64,000 nt of DNA from Candidatus Mycoplasma haematominutum 'Birmingham 1'. GTDB lineage: Bacteria > Bacillota_I > Bacilli_A > Mycoplasmatales > Mycoplasmoidaceae. The stretch is from NCBI RefSeq assembly GCF_000319365.1, contig NC_021007.1, positions 310,001 to 374,000 of the forward strand. Reading direction: 5' to 3'. The translations under genes and the position numbers were made by a program. Below the pieces are notes generated by a model. That model was not told the DNA's origin. It was given only the letters and a program-made list of their open reading frames with translations, and searched no databases. How positions within the stretch are numbered: the first letter of the stretch is position 1; each line of letters begins with the position of its first letter. Shown here in pieces: positions 34,406 through 45,503 of this stretch.

Positions 34406-35465
34406 CTAAGAATATATGGGTTTTTTATGTTGATCCATTCAAACTAGTAGTTTGAGTGCCACTTTATTGGAGAAGTCTGCTCTAGCGGCTGATACTTTAC
34501 TATCGAAAGAATTTTTAGCTGAATAGGTAGATTTAACAGTACCTGGACCTATTAAAGTGCTAAAAAATCCTCAGGGGAGTTGTCGCTGTAAATACCTATC
34601 TCGATCTTGAGAGGCTTTGGTCATTTTATCTATTAATGTGGTATATTCGGAGGAACTTTCCAGAAATAATTTATATGGATTTTTACTCCAATCTAACCAA
34701 GAATTAGGAATCTTAGGTTTGCCATAAGGTGCTGCTCGTTCAGTAGTATATTCAATTTCCGATTGAGTAGACCATCTTAATTGTCTTAACTTAGACTCTA
34801 GCTCTGATCTATTTGGTCTATTACTAGTTTCTAAATTGATTGAAGAAGTCTGATCTAACTCATTAAATTTAGGTGCTAATTTGTTTCTTTCCTTCTCTAA
34901 ATCTTCAAATAATTTATACATTTCTAGCAGAGATTCCCGCTCTTCCTGAGATAATTTCGGATATTCTTGCGCCTGCACTGATCTTCTCGACCTCCTAGGT
35001 TTGCTCTCTAGAGACTGTGCAAATCTTTCTACCTTCTCTCTTCCTGAGATATATTTTTGCAAATGTTTCTTGCTCTTTAACTGATATTCTCTAGTTTTAC
35101 TAGTACTATCTTCATTGAGTTTGATAGCTTTTCCCTCTTTATCTATTTCTAAGTAAGTGTGTTTAATAGAAGTGGTTGAAGAATGGTTATTTAAATGCTG
35201 TGGAGCAGTAAATGTGACCTTCTCCTGTACTTCTCTTAAACTAGGAGCGATAATTTTTCTCTGACTAGGAACGCTTAAGTCTTTTATTTCAGCTTCAAGA
35301 TTTAAGACTTGCTCCTGAAAGTCATAGTTACTACTCTGTGTACCAGTTAGCGCCCCCCCCCGAAGGAACTCAAATATTACCTAAATTTAGGGTAGATAGA
35401 GAAGCTCCTGAGGGAGCTCCTAGAAGTAGGAGAGTTACTACACCTTTAGACTTTCGAGTTAACAA
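34406..35465 (-). CDS. Phase-variable family B surface protein, OFF (G9)
   Basis: TTG start, in frame three codons after the upstream stop. Leader KGVVTLLLLGAPSGASLSTL; tract 35353-35361; TAG seven codons later, 8 or 11 G would give 352 aa. The body has RRSRRS, LSQEERESLLEMYKLFEDLEKE, KNPYKLFLESSSEY, TTERAAPYGKPKIP (a Pro/Gly linker seen in several neighbours) and a tail NKVALKLLVWMDQH. Confidence 0.8.
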
Positions 35466-35474
35466 GTAGTAATC

Positions 35475-36533
35475 CTAGGGGTATAAGGGTTTTTTGGCTT
35501 GGCCCATTCATCCCAAAAGTTGTAGCGCTACTTTGTGAACAAGCTCTTCCTTAGCATTAGCAAGTTTTTGCTCTCTCAACTTGTCTTCATGTGTAGGATA
35601 GTAGGTATTCCAATAGGATCCTCTGCGTAACGCTCCTAATCGACTCTGTACTTTTTTGTCTTGAGCAGACTTTTTTATATTGTCTATCAAGGGTTTATAG
35701 TCTTTTTCCTCCATAAAAGTTCTAAAGGGATTTACAGCCCAGTGAGTCCAGTAGCCAGTACTATTTACGATGCGAGAGCTGCCCCAACGAGGTTTCGGTT
35801 GAGGATTTTCATATTTAATCTGTGGTCTAGACATTCAATCCATTTGACTTAAATGAGTCTCTAAAACGCTACGAGCAGGTCTACTAGTAGAAGAAGCGAT
35901 GGTTATTTTTATCTTGTCGTCTATATCTCTAAATTTAGGAAATAATTGTGCACTTTCTTTCTCTAATTCTTCAAAAAGTTTAAGCATTTCTCAAAGAGCT
36001 GTTCTCTCATCTTTACTTAACTGAGAGAGATTAGAGGGACTAGCACTTCTACGACTTCTTCTAGAAGTAGTTAATCCTAATTTTCTTCTAGCTGAATTGT
36101 AATTCTCTATTCACTTACTGCTCTTTTCTTGAAATTGTTTGGTTTTTTCCCTACTTTCCCTATCTAGCGCTAAAGTTTTTCCCTCCCTAATATTTTCTGC
36201 ATAAATCGAACTAATTGAAGTACTTTGATCCTGTTCACTTACTTTCTCCTGCTTAGATAAATCTACTGTTGAGGATTTCAGTTCACTTAGAGATAATTCT
36301 TTAACATCTTTGCTCCTAGAGATTTGTAGTTGCTTAGTTTCCTCCTTAAGCTCTAATTCTTGGGTCTTGGATGTGTAATTATCGCTATCTAAGACAGAGG
36401 TTGTAGCCCCCCCCCGAGGATTGAAAAGATGATCTAGAGAGAATTTCCCTAAATCTAAGTTAGATAGAGAAGCTCCTGAGGGGGCTCCTAGTAAAATGGA
36501 AACTCCTCCCAATAACTTTGCTCTCCTATTCAT
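35475..36533 (-). CDS. Phase-variable family B surface protein, ON (G9)
   Basis: 352 aa, ATG start. Leader KLLGGVSILLGAPSGASLSN; tract 36407-36415 in frame (PRGGATTSV). RRSRR at residues 158-162 is followed by SAS; then LSKDERTALWEMLKLFEELEKE. The body also has TYYPTHEDKLREQKLANAK and a tail HKVALQLLGWMGQ. Trp by TGA at 36111 and within the helix. Confidence 0.87.
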
Positions 36534-36536
36534 TAA

Positions 36537-37604
36537 TTAAGGGGTAGAAATACTTAATTTTTGACCCATTCACTCCAGGAATTTAAGCGCTACCTTATTG
36601 GAGAATTCCTCCTTAACTGCACTTAAATTTCCCTCATATTTACCCAATCCTGAGTAGGTAGAGTGAACTGTTCCGGGTCCTATGCCTGTAGCAATTAATC
36701 CTCAAAGTCTTCTTCCGGAAATATAGGAGTCTCTATCTTTCTCAAATTTTTTAAGCTTATCTATCAATTCCGTATATTCTTGAGCTTCGCTGAAAAATGA
36801 CTTAAAGGGATTAGAATTTCAGTCTAATCAAGAATTAGGAGTGTCGGGCTTTCCGTAACCTCCTTTCCGTTCTGTAGAATATCTAACCTCTCCTGAATTA
36901 TTCCAGTTAATTTGGGTAAGTTTAGACTGCAATTCTGAACTTTTAGGTTTAGATTTGAGGGGTATTGCAGTAGCTGGGGTTCCAGTTATTGAAGCTAGCT
37001 GAGGTAGTAAATTCTCCTGTTCTTTTTCTAATTCTTCCACAATTTTGTACATCTCAAAGAAAGCTTTACGCTCTTCATGAGTTAAGGGAGAATGGGCATT
37101 TTGAGAAGGCGCACTTCTCTTTCTCCTTCTAGGCGATTGAGCTGAACTTTGCAACACGTAAGCATCCAGCTTAGTTTTTCCGGAACGAAAATTATCTAAA
37201 TGTTTTTGAGCCTTACCCCTGGCAGCTGCAAATTTAGCTTCACTGGTTTTATCTAACTTCAGTGTTTTATCCTCTTTCACAATTTCAGAAAATGTATCTT
37301 TCACAGTCATCCCTGACTGTTTATCATCTATTACTCCCCCTTGAGCTAAATCTATATCCTGTTTAATTTCTTGTAATTTTGATGCAACTATTTCTCTCTG
37401 TTTACTTACTTTTAATTCTTTAACTGGTTCCTCTAAACCTAATTGACTTTCGCCTCTCTCATAACTTATGTGAGATAGACTAGTTGGCGCCCCCCCCCCC
37501 GAAGGGATTCGAACACTACCTAAATCTAAGTTAGATAGAGAAGCTCCTGAAAGGGTTCCTAAGAGTAAAGCTGCTGCGACTAATCTAGTCTTTTTAGAAA
37601 ACAA
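36537..37604 (-). CDS. Phase-variable family B surface protein, ON (G11)
   Basis: 355 aa, TTG start one codon after the in-frame stop of the upstream gene (TAA GGG TTG). Leader RLVAAALLLGTLSGASLSNL; tract 37490-37500 of 11 G in frame (SGGGAPTSL). RRRKR at residues 159-163 is followed by SAPS; helix LTHEERKAFFEMYKIVEELEKE; tail NKVALKFLEWMGQ. It and the upstream gene share the EIKQDIDL and SGMTVKDTFSEI stretch almost exactly. Confidence 0.87.
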
Positions 37605-37607
37605 CCC

Positions 37608-38671
37608 TTAAGAAAGCGACTGTTTCCCGTGTTGACCCATTCAGATAAGTAATTTAAGTCCCACCATGTTTGCGAAATCGGAGCGAGCGGCTCCCAATTG
37701 TTTATCATACTGAGCTCTTCCGGAGTAAGCTGTTCTGACTGCCTGAGGGCCCCTAAGCAATGCTGCTAATCCATTTAGTCTATTTCTGCTCAAATAAGTT
37801 TTCAATCCTGAATCAGCAGTTTTAAGTTTGTTCACTAATTCATCAAACTTATCTTTGCTTTCTAAAAACTTACTGTAGGGATTCTTAGTTCAATCGGCCC
37901 ATTCATCTGGTTTTGCTTTCTTTCCTAATCCTACGGGCCGAACTGTAGTATATTTAACCTCAGTTTGAGTAGTTCAATCTATTTGCCTTAACTGTTTTTC
38001 AAACTCTTTACTTTCGGGTATGGACTGTAAAGTTAGTGAAATAGCATCTTCTCCTGCAATAGTTTGCAATTTAGGATTTAAAGCTCCCCTACTTTTATAT
38101 AGTTTTTCAACAATCTTGTAAATTTCTAACAAAGCTGCTCTCTCATCTTTTGAAAGTATTGTAGAGGTGTTTTGTTCGACACTACGCTTTCTTCTCCTGC
38201 TAGAAGAAGTTGACTGTTTTGAAGCATAAGCCTCTAATTTTTGTTTACCGGATCAATAATTACCTATATACTTCTTTGATTGTTGTAATGCTTCCTCAAC
38301 TTTAGACTTTCCCTCTAGCTGAATCTCTAGTGCCTTCTCCTCTCTATTAATTTCAGAAAATGTATTTTTTACAGTCATCCCTGACTGATTATCATCTATT
38401 ACTCCCTCTTTAGATAAATCTATATCCTGTTTAATTTCTTGTAATTTTGATGCAACTATTTCTCTCTGTTTACTCACTTTTAACTCTTTAACTGACCCTT
38501 CTAATCCTAATTGACTTTCCTCTCTCTCATAACTTACATGAGATAGACTAGTCGGCGCCCCCCCCCCGTAGGAATTCAGCTACTACCTAAATCTAAGTTA
38601 GATAGCGAAGCTCCTGAAGGGGCTCCTAAGAGTAAAGCTGCTGCACCTAATCTGGTCCTTTTAGAGAACAA
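37608..38671 (-). CDS. Phase-variable family B surface protein, OFF (G10)
   Basis: TTG start one codon after the upstream stop (TAG AGA TTG). Leader RLGAAALLLGAPSGASLSNL; tract 38558-38567; ten G frameshifts, 8 or 11 G restores APTSLSHVSYERE and 353-354 aa. The body has RRRKRS, LSKDERAALLEIYKIVEKLY, KNPYSKFLESKDKF and a tail NMVGLKLLIWMGQ. Close duplicate of the ON gene just downstream. Confidence 0.82.
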
Positions 38672-38674
38672 TCT

Positions 38675-39755
38675 CTAAGGTCTAAGGCCGATTCAATCTG
38701 CTTGTTCCATTCACTCTAAAAACTTCAGAGCCACTGTATTGGCTACAGCCTCTCTAGCTTCCTGCAGCTTCGACTTTATCAATCTAGCTTGTTCAGTAGG
38801 ATGATAAATCGTGTTATACATTCCCCGCTGCATAATACCCTGTCTCCCCTGTTGTTTATCCGCTTGCTCTAGCCTTTTAATTTCTGCAATCAAAGCCTGA
38901 TAACTCGACTCTGAAACAAAAGACTGAAAGGGATTATTAGTTCAAACATTTCAATATCCAGAAGTATTAGAAGCTGATCTGGCTCCAATCCTCCCGCGAG
39001 GAGGATCATTCTGATATGTAATATTTTCCTGGGTAGTTCACTTCATTTTAGCTAAACTAGGTTCTAATGCTGACCTAGAAGGCCTACTTCTAGTAGACTC
39101 AGTAATTACTACTTGCTCATCTATCTGTTGAAGTTTAGGAGTCAACTCCTTTTTTTTAGACTCTATCTGTTCAAAAAGCTTATATAGCTCTCATACAGCT
39201 GTACGTTCTTTCTTAGTTAACTTCAGAGAAGAAGTTGAGGGAGACGCGGCTCGCCTAGACCTTCTTGGAGCTCCTCCTTTTCTACTAGCGAAAGCTGACA
39301 ATTTTTCTTTAGCAGATAAATAGTCAGCTAGGTAAATACTACTCTTGGTCTGAAATTCTCTAGTGCTCTCCATACTTTCATGATCTAAAGCTAGCACCTC
39401 TCCCTCTTTTTTGTTTTCTGAATATATGCTCCCAATTGTAGCTCCCTGGTCGCTTTCATTTACTCTAGATTGAGACTCTAAGTCTATCTTTTGAATCTCC
39501 ACATTCTCTAACTCAGTTTGTTTTAACTCCCTATTTTGGTGCAACTTCAAACTGGTGGTTGCTTCTCCAACTTTTAGTCCCTCCTGAATCAACTCATAAT
39601 CTGAGTTTCCTAAATTATTCAAGCCCCCCCCCCAAACTCAAAAAAGTATCAGGTAGAGATAATCTCCCTAGCTCTAAGTTAGATAGCGAAGCTCCTGAGC
39701 TAGCTAATCCTAAACCTATAGCTAACACTCCTAGCCTCTTGCCCGCAAGGGCCAA
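38675..39755 (-). CDS. Phase-variable family B surface protein, OFF (G10)
   Basis: TTG start. Leader begins LALAGKRLGVLAIGLGLASSG; tract 39624-39633, stop three codons later; 9 or 12 G would give about 359 aa starting GLNNLGNSDYE. A TTG at 39622, immediately after the tract, opens the body frame and could give a leaderless form. The body has RRSRRAAS, LTKKERTAVWELYKLFEQIE, IYHPTEQARLIK and a tail NTVALKFLEWMEQ. Confidence 0.78.
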
Positions 39756-39841
39756 GGGAAGACTTAGTCTCTTTTAGCTAGTTTAGCTAGTAAGTTAGGT
39801 AAAAACAAATGCTACATTCTTTTTTTCTATCTTATCAGAAA

Positions 39842-40927
39842 CTAGCTCCGTTTCATAATATTCATTAACTTAGTACCTATCTGTAACTCCAATTCAGCCT
39901 TAGCATCATCTATTGCTTTCTCTAATTTCCCCTTATCTCCTGCACCGAAGCTGCCCATACTAAAAAATGAAATAGCTGTTCTACTACTATTATTCATATA
40001 GCTGTAGTAGGATTTTCAGGCATCAGAAATCTTATCTACAGCCCCCAATCACTTACCTTCTTCCTCGAAGAAAGAATAGTAGGGATGCTGCTCCATTCAA
40101 CTACCTCAGGTGGACTTAGCTTTATTTTTATCTGGAGCCCTATTAGCTGAATAATGATAGTGACTATTCATCTTATTAGGTTTAAAGGAAGTCTGTTTCT
40201 CAAAAAGATTCAAATCTTGATTAAAAAATCCTATCTTTTGAAGGGATTCTACATAGGTGGAAAGCTGCAGCTTTTTGGTTAACTCTTGAGCCTCTCTACT
40301 CTCTCCCTGAACTTTCTCTAACTCTTCAAAATACTTCTGAGACTCCCTATCTAGGTGTTCAAACTTACTGAAAAAATCACTAATTATTTTTTTCTCTTCA
40401 ATACTTAATTTCTGAATATTAGACGTTCCTGCCCTAAATCCTCTCACCTTGTCTACTCCACTTTTAAATCCCTGATAGTCTTTAGCCGTCACTCCAGCAC
40501 TAGTAGTTCTCGCCTGACTTATACTCTGCCTCTCTATGTCCCTAACCTTAACCTCTTTTTTAGCCTCTCTAAAAATATTTACTACACTTGATTGAGACTT
40601 CTGGGTCTCTACCTGATGCTGCAGCTCTAAAACTTGAGGTGCTGATGCTAGGGAAAAATTATCTCTATTGCGGTACTCTTTACTGCTTAAGTTACTAGGC
40701 TTTTCTGTTTCCAGTTCTAGCTCTTGGGTTACTATTCCTGCTTCACCATTTAAACATAAGAAGTTAACCGCCCCCCCCCCCCCGAAAAATAGGCTAGGAG
40801 TAGAAAAATTAGTTACTGAACTAAGAGAACTTCCAGCTCCTGCAAGTAAAATTCCCGCAGGCAAAACTAACCTAACTCTGCTATTCAAACTTAAAACAGT
40901 AGTTTTAAGATAAGTCCTTACATCCAC
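39842..40927 (-). CDS. Phase-variable family C surface protein, ON (G13)
   Basis: 361 aa from a GTG at 40927, or 348 aa from TTG at 40888, which fits the other leaders better. Leader VRLVLPAGILLAGAGSSLSS; tract 40771-40783, the longest in the window, in frame (FFGGGGAVNF). The body matches the 21738-25046 genes (LSIEEKKIISDFFSKFEHLD, FNQDLNLFEKQT, HPYYSFFEEEGKW, tail IGTKLMNIMKR) but has lost both the CxxC pair (STYVESLQKIG) and a polybasic site. It sits alone among family B genes. Confidence 0.84.
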
Positions 40928-40928
40928 T

Positions 40929-40951
40929 CCCCCCCCCCTGACCAGGGGAGT
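40929..40951. terminator. Hairpin with a 10-nt homopolymer, just above the G13 gene
   Basis: On the minus strand CTCCCCTGGTCA is followed by ten G and AG, so GGGGAG can pair with CTCCCC. It lies 25 nt below the stop at 40976 and touches the GTG at 40927. It could be a terminator, or a variable spacer before the start of the gene at 39842. Confidence 0.4.
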
Positions 40952-40975
40952 CTAGGAGATTTCTAACTATCTAAC

Positions 40976-42044
40976 TTAGGACTTGCTATCTCTCTGGAGT
41001 TGATTCATTCACTCTAAAAATTTCAGTGCTACTTTATTGCTAAATTCCTCTTGAGCTAATTGGAGGTAATTATTGTAAGAATTAGCTCCTGCATAAGTAG
41101 ACCTAACTGATCCTGGTCCTGCAAGCAAAGCCAATACTCCCTTTCATCTCTGACCTGAAATGTAGGAATTCCTATTCTGTTCAGCTTGTTTTACCTGATT
41201 AACTAACTCTGTATACTCCGAGACTTGACTTAAAAAAGGTTTGTAGGGATTTTTCTCTCAATTTACCCAGTGATTAGGAGTATTTTTCTTTCCATATCCT
41301 CCTGGTCGTTCAGTAGTATATCTCACCTGAGCTTGAGAGACCCAACCTATCTGATTTAAGTGAGAGCTTAATTCCGAACTCCTAGGTTTAGGTGAAACTA
41401 CCACTGTAGGTGCTTCCCTACCTTCTATTCCATAGAGTTTAGGTAAAAACTCTTTCTGTTTCAGTTCTAATTCTTCAAAAAATTTATACATTTCTGATAA
41501 TGCTGTACGTTCTTCTCTAGTTAAAGGGGAATAATTAGTTGAACTGACACTTCTCTTCTTCCTACGTGTCCCCTGGCTCTGAGTTAAGGATACATAAGCC
41601 TCCATTTTGGCTTTACCCTTTAAATAGTCCTTTAAGTGCTTTTCAGCTTTTTTATAAACCTCTCTAAATTTAGACTCACTTTCTGAATTTAGTTTAGAAG
41701 TCTTATCTTCCTTCTCAATTTCAGAAAATGTAGTCTTAATATCTTGACCTAATTTCTCATTACCTACAGTAGACTGAGCAGATAAATCTATTGCCTCTTT
41801 CATTTCTCCTAATTGTGGAGCTTCAATTTTATTCTGACTAGATACTCCTAGTACTTTAACTCCCTCTTCGACTTCCAGGAGTTTACTTTTAAATTCATAA
41901 TCTTCCCTTTTGAGACTAGTTGTCGCCCCCCCCCGTAAAGGTTGTTATAAAGCTATCTACATCTAGAGTAGATAATGCAGTACTAGAGGGCGCTCCTAGC
42001 AGGAGCGCTGCTCCTCCTAAAAGCTTAGTCCTCCTACTGAGCAA
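40976..42044 (-). CDS. Phase-variable family B surface protein, OFF (G9)
   Basis: TTG start, overlapping the end of the upstream gene by 11 nt. Leader KLLGGAALLLGAPSSTALST; tract 41926-41934; a TAG follows three codons later, 8 or 11 G would give 355 aa. The body has RRKKRS, LTREERTALSEMYKFFEELE, YTTERPGGYGKKNTP linker, KNPYKPFLSQVSEY and tail NKVALKFLEWMNQ. Confidence 0.8.
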
Positions 42045-43094
42045 GTTGAAGGGATTGACCCATTCAGTCTAGTAATTTTAGAGCCACCTTAGAGGTAATC
42101 TCTTCTTCAGCCTTAGCTACCTCCTGTTGATACTTTTGAGTTTCCTGAGAAGGTCAAACATAAGACTGATATCCTCTACTGAATACTCCTGATCGCTGGG
42201 TAACTTTTACATTTTGTTGAGCCTTCTGCACCTTTTGAATCAATGCATTGTAAATTTGCTGACTGTCTAGATAATAGTGAAAGGGATTGTTCTCCCAAAT
42301 AGTTCAAGTAGGAGCCTGTTTAACTGGAGTGTTTCTCCCAAAACGTGCTCTTTCCGGTGCATTCTGATATTTAACTTTAGCTGCAGTAGTTCACTGTAGT
42401 TGCTGCAAGCTAGATTCTATTTCAGCTCTCTTAGGTCTCTGAATGGAAGAAAACAATGTAGCTGAAGCTCCCGTTAACTTTTGCAACCTAGGCGAAAAAG
42501 TTTCCCTCTCTTTCTCTAGGCCCTCAAAAAGCTTAAGCATTTCTAATAGCGCTTTACGTTCTCCAGTAGTTAGTGAAGAGGTATCAGCTCCCCTTGCAGC
42601 TCACTTTTGTCTCCTAGACCTTCCTAATCCTAGTGAATTAGCCAATTTAGACTTAGCTGATTCAAAATCAGCTAAATAAAGCTTACTCTTTTCAGTAAAT
42701 GATTTAGTTTTAAGTTGACTATCCGCAGCTAAGCTAAGTGTTTCACCCTCCTTAATAGTTTCTGCTCTAATAGTACTGATAGTTACTCCCTGGTTTGATT
42801 CATTTACCCTCTCCTGTTTAGTTAAATCTATTGTCTCTGCCTCAGTACCTTTTAACTCTGCCTTTTTAGGTTCCCAATCTGTTCCTACCTTTAACTCTTT
42901 AGCTAATGTTTCTAACTGTAGTGCTCTTTCTTTAAATTCATACTCTCCTGACTTTAAGTTAGAGCCCCCCCCGAAGTGTTAAAAAGATGATCTAGTGAAA
43001 GTTTCCCTAAATCTAGAGTAGATAATGCAGTACTAGAGGGAGCTCCTAACAGGAGCGCTGCTCCTCCTAAAAGCTTAGTTCTCCTACTGAGCAA
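42034..43094 (-). CDS. Phase-variable family B surface protein, OFF (G8)
   Basis: TTG start, overlapping the next gene up by 11 nt; its own stop overlaps the gene below in the same way. Leader nearly identical to that of 40976-42044. Tract 42965-42972; a TAA follows at once, 9 G would give GSNLKSGEYEFKE and 353 aa. The body has GRSRRQKW, LTTGERKALLEMLKLFEGLEKE, ENNPFHYYLDSQQIY and tail SKVALKLLDWMGQSLQLAQ. Confidence 0.78.
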
Positions 43095-44156
43095 GTTGCA
43101 GAGATTGACCCATTCAGTCTAGTAATTTAAAAGCTACATTGGCTGAAAAGTCTGATTTGGCTTCCTCCAACTTTCGCTGCTCTTCCCTAACTGAACTAGG
43201 AGGATAAACATATGATCTAGCTCCTGAAGTGAAAAATCCTCTTCGCTGTTGAACTTGCAAATTTGACTTAATCTGCTGAATTTTAGAGATTAAGGAATTG
43301 TAATCCTGCTGATTTTCTAGAAAGAGACTGTAGGGATTATGCGTTCACTCTTTTCAATCCGTCCAACTAATCTGGGGAGTTGCAGCTCTCCCTAATCTCT
43401 GTCTAGGTCTAGGGTTTTCATACTTAATTTCTCTCTGATTAGTTCAGTTAATAGCTTTCAGCTTAGTCTCTACATTAGATTGTTGAGGTCTATCATTTTT
43501 CAGGGTGGAAAAAGTTGATTCGGTTTTCGCTATCTGCTGAAATTTAGGTACTAACTTTTCTCTAGCTTTCTCTAACTCTTCAAAGAGTTTATAGAGTTCT
43601 CAGATAGCTGTGCGCTCTCCTTGAGTTAAAGCTGTAACAGAAGAGGAGGAAACGCTCCTTCTGTTTCTACGAGTCTTACCCTTCTTGGCTCTAGTTCATG
43701 CATCTACCTTAGCTTTAGCTGATAGATAATTAGATATCCAACTGCGACTCCGCTCAGTAAATTTTTTAACTTCAGCTTGACTCTCTACATCTAATTGAAT
43801 AGCTGAATTTTCAGTATCAGCTTCAGTATAAATATTGGAAATAGTAACTCCTTCTTGAGCAGAACCTATTTTTTCCTGACTAGATAAATTTATTGCACTA
43901 GTTTGAAGATCCCTAATTTCTGGATTTTCAATTTCATTAGCTTTAGTGAGTTTTACCTCCTTGCTAGGCTTTTTAAATGCTAACTCTTTCGATTCAAACT
44001 CATAGTGTTTATCCACTAGCTTAGAGCCCCCCCCGAAGAGGTAAAAAGATTGTCTAGTGAAAGTCTCCCTAGATCCAGAGAAGAGAGAGAAACTCCAGAA
44101 CTGGTTAATCCGAGGAGTATAGTTAGAGCCCCCAATCTCTTGCCCGCAAGGGACAA
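43084..44156 (-). CDS. Phase-variable family B surface protein, OFF (G8)
   Basis: TTG start. Leader begins LSLAGKRLGALTILLGLTSSG; tract 44027-44034; TAG three codons on, 9 G gives 357 aa. The body has RRNRRS, LTQGERTAIWELYKLFEELEKA, HNPYSLFLENQQDY and exactly the same last residues (WMGQSLQLAQ) as the gene downstream. Confidence 0.78.
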
Positions 44157-44174
44157 GAGAAAATCTAAATCCTC

Positions 44175-44375
44175 CTAGTTAAGAGGTTTGAGAAGTCTAA
44201 GTATCTTATCCCTCCTGGCTTTTTGAGCTCTCTTTCACTCGGCTAACTTATCAGGAGGTAGGAATTTTTCGATACTCAGGTGAGGCATCATACAGGCTAT
44301 ATTTAATTCTTTTCTTAATTCCTCAATAATAATAGAATAAAGAGCCTCTTTAGTTCCCCTCTCTCAGATACACAT
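44175..44375 (-). CDS. Small ORF of unknown function between array genes
   Basis: 66 aa from an ATG preceded by an in-frame stop, with two TGA-Trp. No leader and no homopolymer. Basic C-terminal half (EWKRAQKARRDKILRLLK). Not related to its neighbours. It fills the only sizeable gap in the 32-46 kb run; it may be a small cytoplasmic protein or chance. Confidence 0.35.
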
Positions 44376-44422
44376 AATCCTAACCTAATTATCTTTTCTT
44401 CCATCTTAATAAATCTAGATAC

Positions 44423-45503
44423 CTAACTATTCAGAGAGACTGGAGTTTGATTCATTCAGGAAAGTAGCTTAGCTGCTACTTTCAGTGCTATATCTGATTT
44501 AGCGGCTGTAATTCTCCTATCGTATACTGCTTTAGCTGAGTAGGCAGAGTTAACGGTGGTGGAGCCTCCGAAGATAGACAATAATCCAGTTAGTCTATGA
44601 GCTGCTAAATAATCATCTCTAGCCTTCTCAGCTTGCTTAACATTTTGAACTACTCCATCATAGACTGATTTATTATCTAAGAACAACTGATAGGGATTAT
44701 TCTCTCAGTTATCTCACCTAGATTCAGAGGATGATCTTGCACTTCTCCCATATGATCTAGAGCGTTCCAAAGTATATTTAACTTCATCCCTAGTAGTTCA
44801 GTCTATCTCTCTTAATTTCTGCTCTATTTCAGTACTTCTAGGATATCTCTTAGTAGGAGTAGAAGGCTTAGCTTCTACTCCTTCAATTTTCTGAAGTCTA
44901 GGAACAAACGTGTCTTTATCTTCCTCTAGTTTTTGATAGAGCTTTAACATTTCTAGAAATGCTTCCCTCTCTACTCTAGTTAGGTTAGGAGCAGACTCTG
45001 TAATTTGTACTGCCCTTCTCTTTCTCTTAGCTGATTTAATTTGTTGAGCTTGAAGATAACTGTCCATCTTAGATTTACCTTTCAAATAATTAGATAGATG
45101 TTTGCTAGATACAGCTCTAGTACTATCCACCTTAGACTTGCTTTCTCTCTCAAGAGTTAAAGTTTGAGTTTCCCTATTGATTTCTGAAAAAGTAGTGTTT
45201 ATAGTAGTTCCTGCATTAGAGTCTCTAATTTCCTCCTTACTAGTTAAATCTATAGAGGATTCAGTATTAATTAATTCAGTCGCAACTACCTCTCTCTGAG
45301 TAGTAAGCTTTAACTCTTTAGCTTCCTCTTCTAACCCTAACTCAGATTGTGGTGACCCATAGTCTAAATTCTGTAAGCTAGTCGGTGCCCCCCCCCGTAG
45401 GGATTCAAACACTACCTAAATCTAGGATAGATAGAGAAGCTCCTGAGGGAGCTCCTAGAAGTGCTGTAGCTACACCTAACAGCTTAGTTCTCCTGGAAAA
45501 CAC
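44423..45503 (-). CDS. Phase-variable family B surface protein, OFF (G9)
   Basis: GTG start directly abutting the in-frame stop of the upstream gene (TAA GTG). Leader KLLGVATALLGAPSGASLSI; tract 45388-45396; TAG three codons later, 8 or 11 G would give 359 aa. An internal GTG at 45412 opens the body frame (FESLRGGAPTS). The body has KRKRRA, LTRVEREAFLEMLKLYQKLEED, ENNPYQLFLDNKSVY and tail LKVAAKLLSWMNQ. Confidence 0.8.

Noticed and set aside
2437-40913. Plus-strand ORFs opposite the array genes
   Set aside because: They are short, lack homologues among themselves, and lie opposite minus-strand frames that show strong paralogy and TGA-Trp use.
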